A DNA stretch of 64,000 nucleotides from Sorex araneus (Eukaryota; Chordata; Mammalia; Eulipotyphla; Soricidae): the NCBI RefSeq assembly GCF_027595985.1, contig NC_073303.1, positions 94,620,591 through 94,684,590 of the forward strand. Direction: 5' to 3'. The notes beneath the pieces are model-generated. The model did no database searches. It was not told the origin of the DNA and was given only the letters and a program-made list of their open reading frames with translations. The position numbers and the translations under genes are program-made. Of the stretch, positions 25,201 through 32,496 are shown piece by piece; the first letter of the stretch is position 1, and the number at the start of each line of letters is the position of its first letter.

Positions 25201-26211
25201 GTGTTCCTGAAAGTACCAAGCCACGCACTACACACCGGGCTCCCTCCCAGACAGGTCAGCCATACAAATAAAATAATGACTCCCCCAGGGTCTCCTAATG
25301 TGCAGGTGCCCGCTCAGAAACCATGACCCCATCGGGAGGTAGGTGTCATGTGTTTGCATCCTCACAGAAGAAGCATCAGCTGATTTCCATCTAAGCAGAT
25401 CCGGAAGTTGTGAAACAGAGGGTGTCAACACATGTGCGCTTAGAAGAACAAAACCTGAGACCTGACTAGAAAGGTGTGATACACCGGCAATGAGAATGTC
25501 CCTCCTGACCCAGAAACATCCACCAAGACTCTGTTTCCACCCTTCAGCCAGTGGGTGTGTGGCTTGGACACCCTGGGTGCTTTCTTCTCTCTGTGCCCCA
25601 AAGCCCATCCCCCTGCACAGGCCAAACCTCCACAGACTAGTCTGGCTCTGCCGACTGCAGGTGCTTCCCAAACTGCAGCTCCTCCTTGGATAAACTCCAT
25701 CTTTGGAAAATCCAGCTCCCTTCAGTTTATCTCTCTACTAAGTTGACAGAACTAAAGCTCAGGCTATCCAAAGACACACAGTAGGTGGGTTAAGCACATT
25801 ACACAAGAAGACTTGTTAGGGTTCCTACCTGGGGACTAGCACTCAAGTTACCTCACCCGGATGACAAGGTTTAAGGAGAGCTTAGGGAATTAAGGGGGGA
25901 AATAAGTGAGACATTCGCTCACAGGGTGAGTTTAAGGAGCTAGAGTCCTATGAGAAATTTCTGCTCTGGCATTTCTGTGACTTCAAGCAGTTCCATCTAT
26001 CTCTCAGAGTGAGTAATTGGCCCTAGAGGGGTTCCTAAGATGACAAAGAGTCCTGGTCTTGGGGCCAAGCCTTCCTGCTGGGAGCGCAGAGCCGTAAAGC
26101 TCCCTTTAGCCCTGCAGTTCTACATTCTAAGGGTAAGGACTCACCAAAGATGTTGGCAGACAAGCACCAGACGGAGCCTAGCAAACCGCAGAGCCACAGG
26201 ACTAGGCCCAT
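1095..26211 (-). CDS. TG: Thyroglobulin gene, 5' part (exons 1-15)
   Basis: Thyroglobulin is the very large secreted glycoprotein of the thyroid follicle on which iodinated tyrosines are coupled to make T4 and T3. Fourteen exons were located by translation and checked for AG acceptor, GT donor and matching phase; all coding lengths fit. The encoded protein has a 19-residue signal peptide, then NIFEYQVDVQ with the hormone-forming tyrosine at mature position 5, and then a series of thyroglobulin type-1 repeats with CWCV motifs (exons 2-3, 4, 5-7, 8, two at the end of 9, 10, 11-13, 15). N-glycosylation sequons are seen in exons 4, 5, 9, 10 and 11. The gene continues beyond position 1; the type-2 and type-3 repeats and the cholinesterase-like domain lie outside the window. 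Exon 14 appears decayed. Exon numbering follows the human gene from memory. Confidence 0.97.
1591..2566 (+). repeat. Direct-repeat pair flanking the TG exon 14 remnant
   Basis: About 70 bases at 1,591-1,662 and 2,495-2,566 share GGAAGGGTGCAAAGGTGGCT and the following GGGAACAACTGTC, with roughly nine of ten bases identical by eye. The copies bracket exon 14. I do not recognise the unit as one of the SINE or L1 families here. Confidence 0.75.
1957..2172 (-). pseudogene. TG: TG exon 14 remnant (type-1 repeat 9), apparently inactivated
   Basis: The 3' half is clearly homologous: TGEHARLQALETGSWCVDPA, then SGAGMPPGLNSTAQ, then a GTGAGT donor at the expected phase. The 5' half is degraded. In the same frame I can follow RSQ, then a TGA stop at about 2,098-2,100, then GPPKHLPVALSQ, against human RSQENPSPKDLFVPACLE. 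The internal cysteine is gone and three bases are missing. At the expected acceptor (around 2,167) the dinucleotide is GG, not AG, and the sequence just upstream is purine-rich instead of pyrimidine-rich. The next usable AG (at about 2,061, after a good pyrimidine tract) would shift the frame. Exon 14 is phase-symmetric, so exclusion would cleanly delete one type-1 domain. Alternatives are a local assembly or sequencing fault, or an unrecognised replacement exon. Confidence 0.62.
2709..2892 (+). mobile_element. SOR-type SINE with TSD
   Basis: Full-length copy with an A tail, flanked by a perfect 15-base duplication AATAATCCTTCCAGG (2,694-2,708 and 2,893-2,907). In TG intron 13. Confidence 0.93.
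3404..3462. repeat. Tandem 21-bp repeat of a palindrome
   Basis: ACTCAATGTTATCATTGAGTG occurs at 3,404-3,424 and 3,425-3,445, with a partial third copy. Each unit is itself an inverted repeat (ACTCAATG, loop TTAT, CATTGAGT). Confidence 0.9.
4447..4524 (-). CDS. TG: TG exon 13 (end of type-1 repeat 8)
   Basis: 78 bases encoding HCWCVDRKGQYIPASLTARF, the core of type-1 repeat 8. Acceptor TTCTAG, donor GTAAGT. It ends one base into a Cys codon, the same phase in which exon 14 should start and in which exon 15 does start, so a direct 13-to-15 splice stays in frame. Confidence 0.95.
4890..5012 (-). CDS. TG: TG exon 12
   Basis: 123 bases encoding NFYQRQSPAVGDGTGASLPY followed by IPQCDASGQWEPMQCHAQT. 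Frame and splice sites (GCAG, GTGAGC) are intact. Between FYQR and PQC the shrew sequence is about five residues shorter than the human protein as I recall it. Confidence 0.94.
5923..6162 (-). CDS. TG: TG exon 11 (start of type-1 repeat 8)
   Basis: 240 bases encoding PGSCEEAKLRVLQFIEDTEE, ASNSSWYPLAESFLVAKGIQ and GGDYALHLAAQS. Acceptor CTTAG, donor GTGAGT. The NSS sequon is conserved. Confidence 0.96.
6577..6775. repeat. (GGAA)n microsatellite in TG intron 10
   Basis: About 200 bases of AAGG/GGAA units ending in GGGA units. Confidence 0.95.
6851..6960 (+). mobile_element. Diverged SOR-type SINE fragment
   Basis: GGGGCTGTAGAGATTGTACA resembles the SINE head and CATGGTCCCCTAAGCATCTC its body. 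Heavily diverged. Confidence 0.5.
7100..7278 (+). mobile_element. SOR-type SINE, diverged
   Basis: GGGGCCAGAGAGATAGCACA, then GCCTTGCATGTGGTCAAT, CAGGAGTAATTTTTGAGCAC and a (CAAA)n tail. An older copy in TG intron 10. Confidence 0.85.
7376..7963 (-). CDS. TG: TG exon 10 (type-1 repeat 7)
   Basis: 588 bases starting PTPCQLQAERAFLGTV and ending CWCVDEAGQQLQGTQ. Type-1 repeat 7 is split by a long insertion, as in other mammals, containing NISYREAASGSF and NILLEPYLFWQILKGQL. Sequons NTS and NIS are present. Acceptor CCCCAG, donor GTGAGT. Confidence 0.97.
8245..8411 (-). mobile_element. SOR-type SINE, diverged
   Basis: Reverse orientation: GTTTACTCCTGGCTCCTGTA, then a tRNA-like head ending CTATCTCTCCAGCCC. 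It lies about 140 bases after the exon 9 donor. Confidence 0.75.
8554..9657 (-). CDS. TG: TG exon 9 (large exon; spacer plus type-1 repeats 5 and 6)
   Basis: 1,104 bases, open throughout in the phase set by exon 8. The N-terminal three quarters is the TG spacer region (for example ELFVDSG-like and FPSRMLARLALQFTTN motifs, and FNLSGALGSRGTFNFS with two sequons). The C-terminal part holds two type-1 repeats, with GECWCVDSRGQELPGSR and SECYCVDAEGQTIPGT cores. Acceptor TGTGCAG, donor GTAAGC. From memory the human exon is within a few bases of this length. Confidence 0.97.
9750..10090 (+). mobile_element. Two old SINE fragments in TG intron 8
   Basis: At about 9,918-10,090: GGGGCTTTAAAAACAATACA, GGCTTGCCTTGCAAACAG and GGGTTCAATCCCTGGCACCA follow the SINE head. 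At about 9,750-9,840 GCAGAGCACATGCATGACAT may be a still older copy (weak). Confidence 0.5.
11470..11682 (-). mobile_element. tRNA-headed SINE with RTE-derived tail, diverged
   Basis: The same tail (GGTGCCTGCTCCAGCAAATT on the minus strand) and body (two GGCAAGCTAC-type blocks, TTTGGCATATTGAATA region) are present. The head is internally deleted: only the end of the B box and the first 13 or so bases remain. Lies in TG intron 8. Confidence 0.8.
12844..12950 (-). mobile_element. SINE 3' part next to an L1 3' end
   Basis: Reverse SOR body GGGGTTACTCTTGGCTTTGC and ATGGGATGCCGGGGATCGAA, cut off in the B box. L1 3'-end sequence follows directly, so the SINE head has been lost at the junction. Confidence 0.8.
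12951..13610 (-). mobile_element. L1 3' UTR and ORF2 end, 5'-truncated
   Basis: Reverse L1 3' end: CACCAGTGCCCATTCTCCAC, CCACCACCAATGTTCCCAG and on to CATTCTAGCTATTGTAAACA (end of ORF2). Same order as in the L1 at 40.7-41.4 kb. Confidence 0.85.
14494..14682 (-). CDS. TG: TG exon 8 (type-1 repeat 4)
   Basis: 189 bases with PTKCEVERF, HPYIPSCDPNGNFQAVQC and GPCWCVDVQGREIYGT: one whole type-1 repeat. Acceptor CCTAG, donor GTGGGT. A run of four glutamines (QQQQ) sits where the human protein has a shorter RQQ. Confidence 0.96.
14894..15037 (-). CDS. TG: TG exon 7
   Basis: 144 bases encoding LELLLDEIYDTIFAGL and YRLLQRRFLAVQLIISGRFR, the long insertion near the end of type-1 repeat 3 that is typical of TG. 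Acceptor GCACAG, donor GTAAGG. Confidence 0.96.
15175..15348 (+). mobile_element. SOR-type SINE with TSD, near consensus
   Basis: Perfect 15-base duplication AAGACAGTAAAGACT (15,160-15,174 and 15,349-15,363). Head, B box, body and A tail all match the window consensus. In TG intron 6, about 120 bases upstream of exon 7 in gene order. Confidence 0.94.
15704..15810 (-). CDS. TG: TG exon 6
   Basis: 107 bases encoding FPDAFVTFKSFRSRFPEVSG and then CHCVDSQGRELAET, the divergent CxCV core of type-1 repeat 3. The acceptor follows a T-rich tract (TTTTTTAG) and the donor is GTAAGT. Confidence 0.97.
15811..17473 (-). other. TG intron 5, low-coordinate part, unique sequence
   Basis: No exon, SINE or L1 recognised here; AT-rich, with a short T run at 16,588. 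Nothing else seen. Confidence 0.6.
17474..17622 (+). mobile_element. SOR-type SINE, diverged
   Basis: GAATGATAGAACAGCAGGTA, GTTTGATCCCCAGTATCCCA and GAGTAAGCCCTGAGC. Older copy, immediately before the younger one at 17,650. Confidence 0.75.
17650..17826 (+). mobile_element. SOR-type SINE with TSD
   Basis: Head GGCTGGAGCGATAGCACAGC through GTGTGACCCAAAAAG and an A tail. Flanks AAGACAATCTTCAAG (before) and AAGACGAACTTCAAG (after) are an aged duplication. In TG intron 5. Confidence 0.9.
17840..19680 (-). other. TG intron 5, middle part, unique sequence
   Basis: No coding exon or recognised repeat. A plus-strand open frame at 18,163-18,525 has no family resemblance. Confidence 0.6.
19684..20077 (-). 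mobile_element. Two diverged SOR-type SINEs
   Basis: Copy one at about 19,684-19,822 (GGATCAAACCCCAGTTGG, CTACACTATTGCTCCAG). Copy two at about 19,937-20,077 (GGGCTTACTCCTGACTCTGT, TTCTATCTCTCTGGCCC), preceded by a (TTGA)n tail. Both reverse and old. Confidence 0.7.
20634..20817 (-). mobile_element. SOR-type SINE with TSD
   Basis: Reverse copy with a long T (A-tail) run, GGGAATCGAACCCGGGTCAG and TGTGCTATTGCTCCAGGCC. Flanked by CTCCATGCATTTT (20,621 and 20,818). About 230 bases from exon 5. Confidence 0.92.
21047..21206 (-). CDS. TG: TG exon 5 (start of type-1 repeat 3)
   Basis: 160 bases beginning PGSCEIRNRRLLHGVGDKSP and including QCKFVNTTDMMVFDLV with an NTT glycosylation sequon. Nearly identical to mammalian TG over this stretch. 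Acceptor GTAG, donor GTGAGG. A 5.2-kb intron follows before exon 6. Confidence 0.97.
21527..21730 (-). CDS. TG: TG exon 4 (type-1 repeat 2)
   Basis: 204 bases encoding a complete type-1 repeat: CQLQKQQILLSGYLNSTSS with an N-glycosylation sequon NST, then YLPQC and QCWCVDAEGMEVYGTR. Acceptor CCACAG, donor GTAAGT. The local sequence is GC-rich compared with the neighbouring introns. Confidence 0.97.
22786..22883 (-). CDS. TG: TG exon 3 (end of type-1 repeat 1)
   Basis: 98 bases, phase continuous with exons 2 and 4. Translation TVQCDDSGRLCWCVGADG carries the CWCV core of type-1 repeat 1, followed by the GSRQRGRPSAC end. The acceptor is CCTTAG and the donor GTAAGT. Confidence 0.96.
23901..24133 (-). 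mobile_element. tRNA-headed SINE with RTE-derived tail, complete copy
   Basis: On the minus strand it starts GGGCTGGAGCGATAGCACAA with a B box (GTTCGATTCC), passes through a GC-rich body (CTCTCGGAGAGCCCAGCAAG) and TATTCGATATGCCAAAAACA, and ends ATTACTGGTGCCTGCTCGAG followed by CAAATCGACTGTGACTGTG. A perfect 14-base TSD AAACTGAATGTCAT flanks it (23,887-23,900 and 24,134-24,147). The last ~60 bases match the 3' end of the RTE element at 46,141-46,205. Confidence 0.88.
24782..24890 (-). CDS. TG: TG exon 2 (hormonogenic tyrosine, start of first type-1 repeat)
   Basis: 109 coding bases between a CTAG acceptor and a GTAAGT donor. It encodes YQVDVQPLRPCELQ and then ADYVPQCTEDGSF. The first residue, Tyr of NIFEY, is the main thyroxine-forming acceptor site known for the family (mature Tyr5). 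The CELQ...YVPQC pattern is the first half of type-1 repeat 1. Confidence 0.96.
26145..26211 (-). CDS. TG: TG exon 1, coding part (signal peptide)
   Basis: The start ATG lies at 26,211-26,209. Translation gives MGLVLWLCGLLGSVWCLSA, a hydrophobic signal peptide of 19 residues, followed by NIF. The exon ends one base into the Glu codon, before a GTGAGT donor at 26,144. Start choice is supported by a TATAAA box 68 bases upstream and by the length and sequence match to mammalian TG. Confidence 0.96.
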
Positions 26212-26239
26212 TGCTCCGGGCCCTCCTGGGGGAAAGGGG

Positions 26240-26420
26240 TGGAAGCCACTGCCCACTCAGGGCTACGGCTAGGGAGCATTTATAGTGCCGTCCTGGGCAG
26301 ACTCCCCACCCACACTCAGCAAAAAGCAGCTCCCACCCTGTTTTCTCTGCTGGTCACAAGGAGTTCTTCCACTTACGTCTGATCCCTCTGAGGGCACTTA
26401 TGTAACAAATGAAGGATAAA
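26240..26420 (-). promoter_or_regulatory. TG: TG core promoter with TATA box
   Basis: On the minus strand TATAAA lies at 26,284-26,279, about 30 bases before a likely start near 26,250 and 68 bases before the ATG, as in other mammalian TG promoters. Upstream at 26,361-26,352 is CCTTGTGACC (reverse complement GGTCACAAGG), which lies in a block I recall as conserved in TG promoters and which holds a CTTG/CAAG core of the type bound by NKX2-1 (TTF-1). The factor assignment is family knowledge and was not tested. Confidence 0.75.
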
Positions 26421-26572
26421 ATCTTGTTCGGGCAATGGCCGGTTGGGGCGGGGGTGGGAAAGGGAGGCAGAAAAGTTTGAATGGAAACTTTGAAATTCAT
26501 CATTGTAGGTAAAGGCCAAAGCTCTGCGGCTTTGAGGCAATGAGCTTAGGTCTACCACAGAAAACAAGAAAG

Positions 26573-27315
26573 TCCTTCCTTCCTTCCTTCCTTCCTTCCT
26601 TCCTTCCTTCCTTCCTTCCTTCCTTCCTTCCTTCCTTCCTTCCTTCCTTCCTTCCTTCCTTCCTTCTTTCCTTCCTTCCTTCCTTCCTTCCTTCCTTCCT
26701 TCCTTCCTTCCTTCCTTCTTTCCTTCCTTCTTTCCTCCCTCCCTTCCTTCCTTCCTTCCTTCCTTCCTTTCTTCCTTCCTTCCTTCCTTACTTCCTCCTT
26801 CTTTCCTCCCTCCCCCCCTTCCTTTCTTCCTTCCTTCTTTCCTTCCTTCCTTCCTTCCTTCCTTCCTTCCTTCCTTCCTTCCTTCCTTCCTTCCTTCTTT
26901 CCTTCCTTCCTTCCTTCCTTCCTTCCTTCCTTCCTTCCTTCCTCCCTACCTCTCTTCCTTCCTTCCTCTCTTCCTTCCTTCCTTCCTCCCTCCTTTCCTT
27001 CCTTCCTTCCTTCCTTCCTTCCTTCCTTCCTTCCTTCCTTCCTTCCTTCCTTCCTTCCTTCCTTCCTTCCTTCCTTCCTTCCTCCCTTTCTCCCTCCCTC
27101 CCTTCCTTCCTTCCTGCCTTCCTTCCTTCCTTCCTTCCTTCCTTCCTTCTTTCCTTTCTCCCTCCCTCCCTCCCTCCCTCTCTTTCTCCCTCCCTCTCTT
27201 CCTCTCTTCCTTCTTTCCTTCCTTCCTTCCTTCCTTCTTCATTTTTTTCTTCCGCCCATCCATCCTTCCTTCCCCCTCCCTACTTTCCTTTATTCTTTCC
27301 TTCCTCTTTTTCTCC
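26573..27315. repeat. Giant (TTCC)n / (GGAA)n array upstream of TG
   Basis: About 740 bases of almost uninterrupted TTCC units (to about 27,240), then degraded pyrimidine sequence. On the TG coding strand it reads GGAA. Its near end lies about 320 bases upstream of the probable TG start site. Confidence 0.95.
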
Positions 27316-28594
27316 CTTGAAAATGCTTCAGAAACCCACAGTATCAGGCACTATTCTACACAATGAAGTTATGGTAGAAAACAAAATAAGCAGTCTTTTA
27401 CAAAGGTAAGAATTTCAGTGTTACAACCCATGCATTTGCATTCATATTCATATTTTTCCCCTCTCTCCCAGGACTTGGCGTATTGCCAACCTAAAGGGAT
27501 CAGGACCTGCATCTTGCACACAGAAGCTTTATATGAGTGTCTCCTTTGACTGGGCACACTGAGTGCCCTGGAGAAACCATCTCATATCCCTGTGACCCAT
27601 CTGCATTCCACAGAAAAGAGAAGTGAGGTAAGAACTATATGTGTGCCCACTTGCTAGGGTTGCTAGTGGGAAAGAAGTGTGACATGAAGGAAGATTAGGC
27701 ACGTAGTAATCACGGCTCATACTTGTTTCTTTCTTTAATTTGTAAGTGACATCATGCCTGGGAAGGTCAGATTTGAAGAAGAGCCACCCAACAAGTGAGA
27801 GGCAGGTGACAGGGTGTGGGCAGGCAGGGGAGGCCTTATTAAGGCTCCCTTAATAAGGAGAGGCAGAGTTAGTGAGACACCGGGGGAGGGGAAAGCAGGC
27901 TGGGAGACAAGTCACCATGAAGAACATGGAAGGGTAACAGACTGCATGTAGGAAAGCAAAAGCCAGTAGTTCTAGAGAGTACAGGTGTGTTCAATGCAGA
28001 ATGCTTAAAACAGGTCAGTATCTGGGACATAGTAAGGACTCAGCATTGATGCTCTCATTGCTGTGATGCAAAACAAAGAAAGTAAAATTTAGTAACAGTT
28101 TTCACTGTTGAAATTAGAAATAGTCCAGAACTGCCACTTGTCGCTTCCTTCCAGGGGAATCCCACTGCTCCACGGTGCTGGTATCTCTGCTTCTGTGACT
28201 GCCTCAAACTGGATCTTCATTTTCATCCGTGTTCATGTGCTCGTACGTCACTCTGTCCAACTCTACTCCCAGCCCCAGTCCAGTGTTTCCCTTCCCGGGA
28301 AGGGGCACTGGAGGGCTTGGGGGGGGGGGCAGTGGTAGGTGTCGGTGCCCCAATTGGGTTCAGTCAGTAATAGTAGGCAGATTTCCAGGGCAAAAGTGGG
28401 GGGTCTTGAGTACGTTTCTTTCAGCAAAGGGGACAGTAGACCAGCCTGGGGAACCTCTGTCACATCTATCTCCAGCTCCAAAATCAGCCATCATCCCATC
28501 CCCACCCCTAGCCCCAGCTCCCTCTCTTTATCTCCACACAGACATTTCTCTGGACTCCCAGTCCACTTTCCCCAGATCATCTACATTTCAAACT

Positions 28595-28852
28595 CAACTG
28601 TCACTGCCACTGTCACTGTCATCCCGTTGCTCATTGATTTGCTCTAGCAGGCACCAGTAACGTCTCCATTGTGAGATTTGTTTATTACTGTTTTTGACAT
28701 ATCGAATACGCCACGGGGAGCTTGCCAGGCTCTGCCATGCAGGCAGGATACTCTTGGTTGCTTGCTGGGCTCTCCGAGAGGGACGAAGGAATCAAACCCG
28801 GGTCGGCCACATGCAAGGCAAACGCCCTACCACTGTCCTATCGCTCCAGCCC
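28595..28852 (-). mobile_element. tRNA-headed SINE with RTE-derived tail
   Basis: Same family as at 23.9 kb, full length. On the minus strand the tail reads GTTACTGGTGCCTGCTAGAG, then CAAATCAATGAGCAACGGG and ATGACAGTGACAGTGGCAG. The TGACAG-type repeat replaces the A-tail of the ordinary SINE. The flanks AACTCAAC and CAACTCAC suggest a short, imperfect TSD. Confidence 0.85.
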
Positions 28853-29329
28853 ACAACTCACATGTTTCAAAAAAATAATTTCTGGAGACTATCCCCAGTG
28901 CTGCATCTTACCAGGAATTTTCTGTTTCTCTAACAGCAAGCCCAAAGGGCATCCCAGACCTTGTACTTGGATCTAACCAGTCCTGACTCCTACCAGCACA
29001 TGTTTAGAGTCTGTCCTGGGGTACAGGCTCTCTGCACAGCACCCACCCCTCATTCCTCTCTGCCCTTCTGGCTCCCCGGCTGTGAATGAGCCAGCCAGCA
29101 CTGCCTCCTATCCTGACGCTCACCAGAGTCCTGCTGCAATCTGGGGGTGTGGAGAGAAGGGGCATGGGCAGAGGGGGCTGGGCAGCGAGAGTCACTCCAC
29201 AGGTGTTTGGGAGGAAGTGCGAATGGGCCTTGGAGATCAGGGAGGGGGGTCACAGGGCAGAATAAAAGTGGAATTCAGATTTAGACACAGAGAATTTGAG
29301 ATGATGTGTTGGCATCTACTGGCGGGGGG

Positions 29330-29513
29330 GAGACAAAGAGATAGAGAGTAAGAGGATAAGGTGCTTGCCTTGCACCTGATGAACGTGATTCTAGTTCCGA
29401 GCACTACCAGAAGCAATCCCTGAGCACTATCAGGGTGATCCCTGAGCCCTGCCTGGAGTGATCCCAGAGCACTACCAGGTATGGCTCCCAAACAAACAAA
29501 CAAACAAAGAAGA
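29330..29513 (+). mobile_element. Old SOR-like SINE
   Basis: GGTGCTTGCCTTGCACCTGA, three tandem CCTGAGCAC/CCAGAGCAC-type blocks and a (CAAA)n tail. The body appears expanded by internal repetition. Confidence 0.55.
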
Positions 29514-31362
29514 CAAAACGGAAGCATTGCCTTCAGCTTGCCGCTGCTCCTACTAAGGGCCGGGTGACAGCCCATGCGATGGTGAGCCATTGCCGCAGGA
29601 AAACAGAACCAGTAGAGCCTCGTGCAGACCTGGCCGTTCCTCCACTTCCAAGTGTGCTGCAGCAGATGAGATCCATTCAGAGCAGAAGCAAAAACATGTT
29701 GAACAGGGTTATAAGGTTAACACAAGCCCCTCTCACTGTGTGGCCCCCTCAGCCGAAATGTGCACACCAGCTGTCACAGTTCTGGCCCTGTGCTGAGTCA
29801 CTCTCAGTGGCAGCAGAATGGAATCTAGGTCTCCTGACCCATTTGTGGTGGTGGTGGTTGAGGGGGGTGAGTGGAGATCTCTGCTCCACTGGGTTTGCTG
29901 CTTTAGACTAGCTGAAGTTGGGGACTCTGAGGCAGCCTGGGAAACAAGATGCCCATGAGAGAAACAGTGGACATGAGCTGTCTCCACGTGGGACCCCCTG
30001 TGGCAATGGCGTCTGTGGAGAGGAGGCTCAGAGAGTCAGAACAATGCCAAGAGTCCTCAGACGAAGTGCTTCTCTCCACCCCAGCAACAGAGCAGTGAAC
30101 TAGGAAGAGACTTGGCCGGTTTCACCCCCAAAGTCCCTTTCTCACAATGACTCAGCTGTTCGTCACTGCTGTTCTCACAGTCCTGCTCACTGAGTGCAGG
30201 AACATGCAGACTTGCACAGTTCTGTCCTTGTTCATTCCACCACTTCTGCACTACCAGGTCTCCATCACTCTGCCATCTCTCCTTAGCCCCAGTACAATGT
30301 CCAACTCATGCCTCTCACCTCCTGCCTTCACTAATGTTAGGATACTGTGCGTGATATACTTCCAGAAGATCCAGGGTGAAAGGGAGGGTAACTGGAATGC
30401 AAAAGAGAACTGTATTTTAAAGCCAACATTAGATGTCACTGTTTCTGACATCCATCATCTGTCTCCCACCACAGAGAATTAATTCCCAGGCATGCCTGCC
30501 TAACCTAGCTTGCTGCCGCATGTCATACTGCTGGACCCCAGGGACACTCCCCAGGACACCTTCATGCCATCTTTTTATCTTCCACAGACCTCAAAATTAC
30601 AGCTATGATAAAGATTCTTGGGACTTGACTTCTTTTTCCAGAAGTATGAGATATTCTTCAAGCTAAGTGTAGCTGAGCACCTTATTATCTATATAACAAA
30701 TGGAAGTTGATGCTGAAAACTGGATGAAGGACATCATCCAGCTAACAATCTCAAGATGAGAGAAACAACCCTAAGCTCTCTGAATTTTACTTGTATCCTA
30801 GGTTTCAGAAGATGTTTAGAAGCTAGCAACTAGATATGCTACTAAACAAAGACAAACAGAAAAAAGATCCAGTACAATCTCTCAGAAGTTCAAGAAAGGG
30901 GAAAGCTGGTGAGATAGAAAACCTTTAGGCCATGGCTGCTCTATTCCAGCTAACTTCATAGTAAGAACCATAACTCCAGTCAATCCATGCTAGCAAAGGT
31001 TAACTGGAGACTGAAAGTTCATGCTTGCTAAGATGTAAAGAATCTTTGCAAACATACAGATTGTTATTTTACCACAATGGAATCATACGGACAATAGGAA
31101 GTTTTCCAAACACTTGAAAATTTAGCAACATACATGTAAATATTCCAGTTATCAGTAAGGAAGTCTCAAGGGAAATTTAAATATGTCTTGAAAGGAATTA
31201 AAATTTAAATGCATTATGTTCAAATTTGTAGTACACAACTAATGCAGTGCTGAGAGGAAAGAGTAAATTAAAATGTTTGCATAAGAAAGCTGGAAAAGTA
31301 ACCTACCACCTAGGTAATTTTCCACAACTAAGGAAAAATAAAGGGTATAACATTAGGTCAAG

Positions 31363-31480
31363 AGTACTGGTGAAGGGATGGGTGTTTGAGCATTGTATGA
31401 CTGGGACTTAAAACTGAAAGCTTTGTAACTTTCCACATGGTGATTCAATAAAAGAATAAATTAATTTAAAAAATTTAAAA
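31363..31480 (+). mobile_element. L1 3' end fragment
   Basis: GGTGAAGGGATGGGTGTTTG, then GATTCAATAAAAG and an A-rich tail: the terminal ~115 bases of L1, plus strand. It follows one copy of AGAGTACT(T)GG and precedes another. Confidence 0.8.
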
Positions 31481-31692
31481 AAGAGTACTTGGATTCTATT
31501 GGTTAGTATTTTGTTGGGGATCTTTGTATCCGTGTTCATCAGGGATATCGGCCTGTAGTTTTCTTTTTTTGTGGTGTCTTTGTTTGCTTTGGTACTAGGG
31601 AGATACATGCCTCATGGAAACTGTTTGGGAGAGTTTCTGTTTCTTCAATTTCCTGAAAAAGCTTGAGAAGAACTGGCAATAGGTCCTCTTTA

Positions 31693-32496
31693 TTTTTATT
31701 TATTTATTTATTTATTTTTTTTATTGAATCACCATGTGGAAAGTTACAAAGTTCTCAGGCTTATGTCTCAGTTATACAATATTCAAACACCCATCCCTTC
31801 ACCAGTGCCCATATTCCACCACCAAAAACCCCAGTATACCTCTCGCCCCCGCCCCCCCCCACCCCCAACTGCATAACTGATGAATTTCACTTAATTTTCT
31901 CTTTACCTTGATTACATTCCATATTTCAGCACAGAACTCACTATTGTTGTTGGAGTTTTCCCCCAAGAAAGACAGCCCTACTACCAAGGAAGCATTTGAT
32001 AATTAGTTTTCCATTGCTTAGAATGAAGAGATATGTAGCCCCACTGCTCCAAGTACATAACTCTTTTTTCCCTTTTTCCTTTTCCATTTTTTTTCCTCAT
32101 CCCCCTTCCCGCTGCCACGCAGCATTTCTCCCCGAAAATGGGAAACAACCGGCAAAGAGGGATATTTCCTCTTCTCGGCCAGCTTGGGGCTATTGCTTAG
32201 TTCACAGTATAGAGAAATGGCTGCTACTTTGATTACCTTCAATATTTCAACAAAAAACTCATTGTTATTGTTTGGAGTTTCCCCCCAAAGTCAGACCTGG
32301 TAAAAAAGAACCGTTTCACATTGCTGACAATTAAGAGATGTTAAGTCTTGGTTTTGGATTTCTGTATAAAGTCCAGGGAAAATTCTTCCAGAAACTGCAT
32401 AGCCCAGCTCACAGTCCCAGTGAATTGCTGTAAGAAGCTGCTCTGGATGCCAAAATGTGTTAGAAGGCCTCTGGAATCTTTAGGAGCAGAGGGTCA
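31693..32496 (-). mobile_element. 804-bp non-coding retroelement with an L1-like 3' end
   Basis: Flanked by a 16-base duplication CAATAGGTCCTCTTTA (31,677-31,692 and 32,497-32,512) inside the older L1. On the minus strand it ends with an L1-type 3' terminus (GGTGATTCAATAAAA and an A/T-rich tail, about 31,890-31,693). The rest (about 31,900-32,496) has no L1 ORF similarity and contains two imperfect copies of a unit of roughly 320 bases (starting near 31,905 and 32,228). I do not recognise the body. Confidence 0.7.

Larger units (their letters stand above)
27316..31360. other. TG 5' flank / intergenic
   Basis: Apart from the SINEs at 28.6 and 29.3 kb, I see no gene or recognised repeat. Distal TG enhancers could lie here but nothing in the sequence identifies one. 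Confidence 0.55.

Noticed and set aside
26540-27409. Long open frame rich in Ser, Leu, Pro and Phe
   Set aside because: It is a translation of the (TTCC)n array; any frame through a period-4 repeat without stops is open.
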